Source: Orobanche coerulescens (taxonomy: Eukaryota > Streptophyta > Magnoliopsida > Lamiales > Orobanchaceae). Taken from it: 64,000 bases of DNA. The stretch covers positions 179,294,501-179,358,500 of the forward strand of contig CM065809.1 of the NCBI GenBank assembly GCA_033398695.1, written 5' to 3'. A program made the translations under genes and the position numbers. The notes beneath the pieces were generated by a model, which was given only the letters and a program-made list of their open reading frames with translations, was not told the origin of the DNA and ran no database searches. Positions 57,467 through 64,000 of the stretch are shown here, piece after piece. Within the stretch, counting starts at the first letter, position 1. The number at the start of each line of letters is the position of its first letter.

Positions 57467-59214
57467 TCAGGAAAAACATCGGGTACTCACTAACAATCGG
57501 AATCGAAGAGAAATCGATTTCATTTCCTTAGTTTTCAAGGCATAACACCAATAGCCCGCATAACCTTTATTCAAAAGTTTTACGGCTTTCATGGCACTGA
57601 TAAGTAACTTGGGTAGTCCCGACTTACACCCCAAAAATGAGTACTCCGATCCGTCTTTAGTCATCATGGTGATAACCTTGGTACGGTAGTTCATAATCGC
57701 TTGATGCCTATCAAGCCAATCCTCGCCGAGGATCACTTCCTCGCCTTCCATATCAACTACAATCAAATTCGATAACCAATCCATACCGGATATAATCACC
57801 GGAAAATCTCTAATCTCCCGGTTTCCCACAATTCTATCCCCGCTAGGCAGTCTCACGATGAAGGGATCGCAAGCAGTCAGACAAGTTATATTCAAACGGC
57901 GTACACACTCCAAAGAAATAAAAGAATGTGTAGCACCCGAATCAAAAAGTACACGGACTGGATGAGATAGGATATGAATGGTACCTGAAGCCACCGCCGC
58001 GTCGGGTTCGTCTGCTCGACGCATCTCATAAACTCGTGGTTGTACCGAACCGACGCTAGAGTTTCTCCAAAGATTCTCGACTCGCCCCCCGCCGAAATTC
58101 TGCTGAGGTTGACCCGGTGTGGCGTAAGCCCGAGTGTCCAAAGTCTGATTCGGCTCGGAACAATAAGCCGCTCTATGTCCCATCTGTCCGCACGTGTGAC
58201 ACTTCAACGGTGGAAAGTGGCATTCCAAATTAATGTGGCCTGAACGGCCACAATTATAGCAAGTCACCGCGCGATTGGTGGTACCCGAAGTAGGACGGGA
58301 ACCCCTCTTTCCTTTATTAGAACGTGACGGCTGTCCGGCAGAACGGTTAGTTGTCTGTGACTTCTGAAAGTTGCCACTCTTAGAGTTAGAAAAATTCCCC
58401 GCTACTTTCTGCTTCTTCGATTCTTCCACGGTATCGTTGTCGGGGCTCAACATATCATGGGCTAAAGCTCTGTCCTGATACTCCTTCAGTGTGGTACAAG
58501 CAAATCCGGCCATGTACCGCCGTAAGTCCAAATTCATCCGCATATCAAAATAACGGATCTTATCACGCTCGTTACGCACTTGATCCTTCACATGGATCAA
58601 TTGTTGGTTGTATTCCACGATCGCCTGCGAAACGGGAATATCTCGTGGTTTAGCCTCGAAGAAGGCTCGGATTCGGCTCTCTCGTATCGGCCAAGGACAA
58701 AACTCGGTCTCCAAGAGCTCCTTAAATTCATCCCAAGAGGCAATACGATCCTGTGGCTTGATAACTTTCCACCAAGTAGCGGCCTCCTTAGTGAGGAAAT
58801 ACTGAGCAATCGGTACTTTCCTCACCTCGGGGCAATCAACTGCCTCGAAAATCTTCTCCAATTCTGCTAGCCAATCTTCCCAGCCTAACGGGTCTGTGGC
58901 ACCGCCAAACTGTGGAGGGTGCATACGGATCACATTCTGAAGCAAGGCATCCGTGTTTGGGTTCGGGTTATTCATCTGAACCGTTTGGGCCAAAATAGTC
59001 ATTTGAGTAGCCAATTGTTGAAGTGCATTCGCCACTCCAACGTCCGCGTTGTTCCCCTGACCGCCTCGATCGTCGTGGCCGACTCGGTGTCGGGATGCAC
59101 CGAGTTCGACAACCGGGTTGGTCGACCCCGCAATCAATCGATGGAAACGGCCGCGCCACGACCTCTTCCTCGTCCACGGCCACGACCACGGCCACGGACC
59201 CTACCAGCTGACAT
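57467..59214 (-). pseudogene. Gypsy gag-protease, long frame with broken N-terminus
   Basis: Gag would start at ATG 59214 (MSAGRVRGRGRGRG, an Arg-Gly-rich N-terminus), but a stop follows near 59140. The main frame of about 555 codons (57467-59137) is offset from that start. It carries the Retrotrans_gag region (LGWEDWLAELEKIFEAVDCP, ATWWKVIKPQDRIASWDEFK), a zinc-knuckle pair (CYNCGRSGHINLEC and CHTCGQMGHRAAYC) and a retropepsin-like protease (RVLFDSGATHSFIS; IILGEDWLDRH). The end at 57467 is a frame break into RT. Confidence 0.9.
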
Positions 59215-59460
59215 ACTGAAGAACACACAAGTCACGTAAGCACAATTCAATCACGCATCATCAAAGTGTCCGATTCTCAAGAATACCGATAAAAAGGAAG
59301 CAAAACGTATAAGGAAACACCAGAAGAGTGAGAGGTCTTACAAGTACCGGTCGCACTGTGATGGTGGCAGAGTAGTGATACTGCGGACAATTTACGACCC
59401 GATCGACCCAAAAGACCGACAGCCTAGGTATCCATAGACCTAATCTCTAATACCATATTC

Positions 59461-61539
59461 TGTAACACCCCCAAGTTATTCAGGGATATTACAGCGCCGT
59501 AAGCCCCGCCGTGGGACCCACAAGGCTAAACATACGCGGAACCATAAAATTTGACCGATAAGGTCTACACACAATGGAATGAAAAACAATACAAAGGTAT
59601 TCGAAACATAGCCAATGTATTCACAAACATCACAACTCGAATCAATACTTCGGCAAAACACAGCCTAATATCAAGGAAAAGGGAAAACAATACTCGAGTA
59701 TTCAATAGACAATCCAAGATAACAACACCGAACGGGAAACTCCAAACATAATCGAAGAAAGACACAGATCACACTTGCCCACCATCTTCATGCCGACCCG
59801 ATACTGCTCGTCCGCTCTCCCGGAACTGAAATACATAAAAGTATTTCCCCATAAAGGGGTTAGCGTCGAATAGCTAGTGCAAGTATATCAAGTATGAAAC
59901 ACAATACTTCTCAACAATAAAGTAAAGGTAACCGTCAATTCATCAATTCAAGACTATTATTCCTAATAACTAAATCTCATAGCATCGCAACAATACATAT
60001 ATGAATACCGTGGAACCGCACTGAGGCTACGGAACCCTCGTGAGGACCCGGTCCGTCCCGGAGTGGTTAATTCATATTATCCATGGAATCGCACCAGAGG
60101 CTACGAAACCCTCAGAGGACCCATCGGTCCGTCCCGGAGTGGATATAAATAAGCATGCCATTAATATTTCATACTTTCAAAGTCGAGAACGCACATTCAT
60201 AAATATATACTTGCCTTTGAGACATCGACAATTCGAATGGAAAAAGGTATGAGTTCGGTAGGTCCAAGAACGCGCTTTAGGAACCTAAACGATTCGCAAG
60301 GAATATGATAATCAATTATCCATATTCAAATTACACGAAGAAACCCCCGAAACCCGTCTACGATTCATAAAGCTAAACGGATAATCAACTAGAGGTTGGA
60401 AAATCGTCCAAAGTCTCACAAGTCCGAAAACGGCACAATCCAAACCGTAAAACCGTAGGAAAAGTATGTGTACGGTATAGCTACACCATAATCTCAAAGT
60501 TCTCAAGCTTCAAAACAGGTAAATCGGACGAATCTATGAAAAACCCCAAAATTCCCAAAAAGTAGGGTTCTAAAGATTTTTACCTTGATTCGGACGCTAG
60601 GAGGAATTAGATGTTGAGAAATCCTTGTTCTCCAACCAAATATGTTGTTGTTGGAAAGAAGATTGCTTCCAATCGCCCAAGATCGTCTCTCCCGAGCGAT
60701 TTCGTCGAAAAGGAGTGAAGTAGGTGAGAAATGACGAAATGGAAGTCAACTGTCATATTTATATCCGCACTTAGCGCACGCTACTCCTCCTTCATTAGCG
60801 TGCGCTAGCGGTTACCGGGTAGTCCGGCTACGCCATAAGATGTTAGCGCGCTACGAAACATCCTTTGCGTGCGCTAATCGCGCTCGCCAAAATCTCGCCA
60901 TCGCCTGGGTCCGCTAGCGTGCGTTAATACGAGCACTAGCGTGCGTTACACAACACATATAGCGTACGCTAGCAGCCGCCTAGCGTGCGCTACCTGCTAG
61001 TCCGTAAAGTCCAAACTCCCCGCTTCTACCGACCAAAACATTAGCGTGCGCTACCATTATGCCTTAGCGTGCGCTACGTAATGCTTTAGCGTGCGCTAGC
61101 CAAGCATAGCGTGCGCTACTTGATAGTCCGAAACTCGACAACCTCACCGCCTCTGCCGACTGGACATTAGCGTGCGCTACGGACGGGTGTTAGCGTGCGC
61201 TACTAACCACTAATAGCGCGCTAACGAACTCCTAGCGTGCGTTAATCCGCCACCCAGAGCAGCCTGAAAGTCTTGGTTTTGACTGGCCCCCTTAGCGCGC
61301 GCTACGGTTCGAAGCTAGCGTGCGCTAATCAAGCTGAATTAGCGTGCGTTAGCCTAGGCCTAGCGTGCGCTATATCTCTGGCACAGAACATTTCCGCAAG
61401 GTCTAAACGACATGATAAAGAACCAAGCGAGATACGAAACTCAATAACAATATCAACCACATCTCCAAGCATTTACAGAGCGACAAAAAAATAAGGAGGA
61501 TGACAGAGTCAAACAGTCAATAAAAGTACGGGTATTACA
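59461..61539 (-). repeat. 5' LTR of the chromovirus-like element
   Basis: 2079 bases, partner of 52510-54621. It carries the same palindrome array (60772-61372), TATA box and tandem pair. Differences from the partner cluster at CTG/CAG versus CCG/CG words and as short deletions (for example TAGCGCGCGCTA becomes TAGCGCGCTA twice). Confidence 0.96.
60772..61372. repeat. TAGCGTGCGCTA array (about 20 units) in 5' LTR
   Basis: Same array as 53828-54456, unit for unit. Two TAGCGCGCGCTA units have lost one CG, and one TAGCGTGTGCTA in the partner is TAGCGTGCGCTA here. Confidence 0.97.
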
Positions 61540-61802
61540 TAAGGTTCGAGCTTGTTACGTTGATCGAAGGAGGCGGCCTTCGAGTGTGTCGAGATCATTG
61601 AAGTGTTTCGTCCTTGCCATTTTCGAGGCAAGTATCATATGTCGAGTTCGATTTATCATGCTTGTGGTTTTGTTCATATTGTTGAATATGAGATGTATTT
61701 CTGAAAATTCTCGTGATATTCGTGGTTATTTGTTCGTATTGATGAACATATTGAAATGCATATGTGTATGCATAGTTGATTGATTTATGGTATAAATGAT
61801 CC

Positions 61803-61985
61803 GAGGGGATCATGAGGATCTATGCTGAGGGCGCTGGATCGAATGTCCACCATGCGTTGGTCCGACGGGATCATCATGGGGATCTATGCTGAGGGCGCTG
61901 GATCGTTGGACGGGTTTTCCACCATGCGTTGGTCCGACGGGATCATCATGGGGATCTATGCTGAGGGCGCTGGATCGCTGGATTA
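61803..61985. repeat. Minisatellite of about 65-75 bases, 2.6 units, in the split solo LTR
   Basis: Units share GGATCTATGCTGAGGGCGCT, GGATCG and CACCATGCGTTGGTCCGACG. Unit length varies because of an insertion of GTTGGACGGGTTTT. A minus-strand open frame with a repeated Asp-Pro-His peptide is produced by the repeat and is not a gene. Confidence 0.93.
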
Positions 61986-64000
61986 CCTTGTATTGTGTTG
62001 ATGGAATCGTGAGGATTCGCATCGTTGGATTCCGGTGGCGGAAGTCCGTTTTGCATGTTTTATGATGCATTGATGATTTATTGTATGATGATACTTGTAC
62101 TAGCATTGTTGTGCTAACCCCTTCGGGGGTGGACATTGTTTTGATGTTCAGGTAGCCGAGGAGCGGGGAGGCAACCACAGTACCGACAGGACGATGAAAT
62201 GGCTCAGTGATGTGATTGATGTTATCGTTATTGTGAATTGTCTTCTTGGTTCGTTTAGTACTCGAGTACGTCTGTTTTAATAAGGTCAATTCGATATGGT
62301 TGTATAAGTTAACTCATTTGATCGGTTGAATCAAATCTGTATTTGAACTCCAGTTGTTCGATTGTATTGTTTTTACACTTCTTTTAAAATTAGCCTTGTA
62401 AATCCTTAACTAAAGGGTTTACGGCGCTGTAATTATTCCGAATATCTCGGGGTGTTACAGCTTCAATAGCATACAAGTACGGAACTTCTGTTCCTCTTAT
62501 ATCTTTGTTATTTTCTTGAGATCTATATGAGTCGGTATCCACTTCAAGTGGTAAGACAACCTTTAGGTAGCTAAATGGATAAAAACTTTCCATCATATAT
62601 GCTCGATCTACAAGCCGAGACAATACTAATACTTAGTTTTATCTAATTTTTCATTTTGAACTTGTATTTAGACACGAGTTCAAATAATTCACATATATCC
62701 TCTTCAGGAGGAATTCACTTAGTCGGTTGATCCACCAGACTATTTCAAAATGTATAAATATTTATAACTCAAAATAGTACATGTTGCGAATTTCACGTTC
62801 CTATTACTTTAGGAACCTCAAGTCCGTCAGGGACTTTCGTATAGATATTCGCGTCCAATGACCCGTGGAAAAATGTGGTGATGACATCACTAATTGAATA
62901 TCTATATTCATAATAATTGTCATATGTATATTAAATGACGAAATTTAGTGCCAACGGGAGAATATGTTTTGGGTATGCGCTTAAACCCTTGATATACTAA
63001 TCTCGCTTATCTTTCACCACTTTATTTTATTTTGCGAGTTAAGCTTTGTCTCAATTGCTTATATTTTATTTAGTGCTTCAGGCACTCCACTAGCAATTGT
63101 TGAGACACAAAGTGTTGTCGACAACTATCATTCTTATAAACAATTCTCCCATATTCACAAAGTCAATGACAACTTCAACAAAATCAAATATTCAACATTT
63201 CCCATAACATTTGATTTGGTCGTCCCATAATCCAATACTGTAATTATTTAGTGCACGTGCAAATTAAGGTATTGAGATTCTCATCTTCGGGACGATCCTC
63301 TTCAGGAGGTTTTTGAAGTGATGTTGTAGTTTAATCTATTTGTATTCCACGGATTTTATCTTTAATACCAATAAAGAATATGTCTCTCACGCTTCTGGCG
63401 TCGAGGAGTATCAACAAATATATTTCGTTCACATTCGACTTTAATTCTTTATGGTACATATACAACTAGTATATGAGATTTCATCACTCATTTGGCAATC
63501 AATAACTTGTTGAACTTCGAGTTCATAGTGCGTAAATTTAAATATCCAATGAGAATTTTCCGACTTTCTCTTATTTATATTTCATATCTCCCTCTAATGT
63601 CGGAGATAGTTGGAATTGGATTATAAAATCAATCTTCTTCAGGAGGTGCACTAATAACAGAGGGCGTGACTCAAATATTGTGCCTTTGATATGGATACTT
63701 GAATTTGAAATTCATCGCAACATGATCATTGGATAAAATATTATATCGCTTATAATTAATTCGATACTCATTGAATAAAGCTCCTTTTAGAGCCGACAAT
63801 AAGAATATTGCCATATGAAATTATACCAATCCTTCGGGGATTGTCTTTCCATTCCTCAACTAGAAATTGAACGAATCAATATGACATAAAGTTATGTATT
63901 TTTCATTTGAAATAAATACATGCAACTTCAAATGTAAATTGCTCTCCAGGAGCATGTATTTTTCTTCAAAAATATTAATTGTGCTAACTCAGAAGCAACA

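Larger units (their letters stand above)
52510..61539 (-). mobile_element. Complete chromovirus-like Ty3/gypsy element, TSD TAAGG
   Basis: LTRs 52510-54621 (3') and 59461-61539 (5') flank a minus-strand interior. Perfect 5-base target duplication TAAGG (52505-52509 and 61540-61544). On the element strand the LTR reads TGTAATACCCG...GGGGGTGTTACA. The primer site TGGTATTAGAGATTAGG (59439-59455) resembles the initiator-Met tRNA site. The polypurine tract AGAGGGGGAGAA lies at 54622-54633. Order is gag, protease, RT, RNase H, integrase and a chromodomain-like tail. LTR length and domain order fit the Tekay/Del chromovirus group (inference). Gag-protease is mostly open; RT and RNase H are broken. 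Confidence 0.96.
51087..62459 (+). repeat. Solo gypsy LTR split by a full-length gypsy element, TSD GCTTC
   Basis: Left part 51087-52509 and right part 61545-62459 together give a 2.3 kb LTR starting TGTAATACCCGGG and ending CTCGGGGTGTTACA. It is flanked by a perfect 5-base duplication GCTTC (51082-51086 and 62460-62464). No internal region remains, so it is a solo LTR. It carries two TAGCGyrCGCTA arrays (51238-51530, before a TATA box TATAAATAGG at 51543; and 52213-52405) and a minisatellite (61803-61985). Its termini resemble those of the element inserted in it, but the orientation is opposite and the body differs. Confidence 0.93.
50001..64000 (-). mobile_element. Degenerate Ty1/copia element split by nested gypsy insertions, truncated by window
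   Basis: Minus-strand copia pieces lie on both sides of a gypsy insertion. Right side: FHGSLDANIYTKVPDGLEV (62815-62872) is the RT entry, and more decayed sequence (RT start and integrase) extends to the window end. Left side: RPDIQFEVNMLAKF and RRRMWNGVNHIGLL (50970-51070) are the RT/RNase H connection. The pieces join at the GCTTC target duplication of the gypsy LTR. The 3' end has the repeated GTGGGAAAAAAC boxes and a short LTR (50001-50179). The 5' LTR is outside the window. All frames are broken. Confidence 0.85.

Noticed and set aside
61810..62289. Minus-strand open frame with repeated RSSALSIDPHDDP peptide
   Set aside because: Product of the 65-75 base minisatellite inside a solo LTR; no start context and no family.

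Overview
This is a nuclear plant chromosome segment, most likely from a eudicot. The evidence is a 20-exon dynamin-related gene with plant-type introns, a plant GT47 exostosin-family gene, a fragment of a plant KIN-14 kinesin, and a dense nest of Ty1/copia and Ty3/gypsy LTR retrotransposons with hAT, Stowaway-like and Helitron remnants. I cannot fix the species; an asterid is only a guess.

Layout. 1-1143: LTR remnant with a palindromic TAGCGyrCGCTA array. 1144-4170: 3' part of a plus-strand copia element. 4715-7155: internally deleted copia copy whose 3' LTR holds a solo gypsy LTR (6097-7021). 7156-10318: AT-rich DNA with inverted and direct repeats. 10319-17834: complete but decayed minus-strand copia element (TSD AAAAC). 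17966-21910: six-exon minus-strand GT47 glycosyltransferase gene with one frameshift and a possible nested 72-residue membrane protein in an intron. 24636-30308: complete minus-strand Tork-like copia element (TSD TTTTG). 30427-31054: orphan KIN-14 first exon beside a Helitron helicase fragment. 31988-36118: gag-only gypsy element (TSD CAATC). 36765-49615: intact DRP3 gene on the minus strand, 20 exons, 815 codons, with a solo LTR, a hAT element and MITEs in its introns. 50001-64000: a copia element split by a gypsy LTR (51087-62459, TSD GCTTC), itself split by a complete chromovirus-like gypsy element (52510-61539, TSD TAAGG).

Host genes. DRP3 (mitochondrial and peroxisomal fission) is the only gene I could read as intact end to end: every splice junction found is GT/AG and in phase. 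The GT47 gene is recognisable to its stop codon but exon 3 lacks the expected sequence and changes frame. No pathway or operon logic applies.

Most unusual signal. Several LTR families here carry arrays of short CpG-containing palindromes in the LTR, and in the TAGCGyrCGCTA and GCGATCGC families the array lies just upstream of the TATA box. TAGCGyrCGCTA occurs in LTRs with different termini; GCCGCGGC occurs in the copia element at 24636-30308; GCGATCGC occurs in the gag-only gypsy family. This looks like a recurrent U3 design (binding sites, methylation targets or both), not protein-coding sequence.
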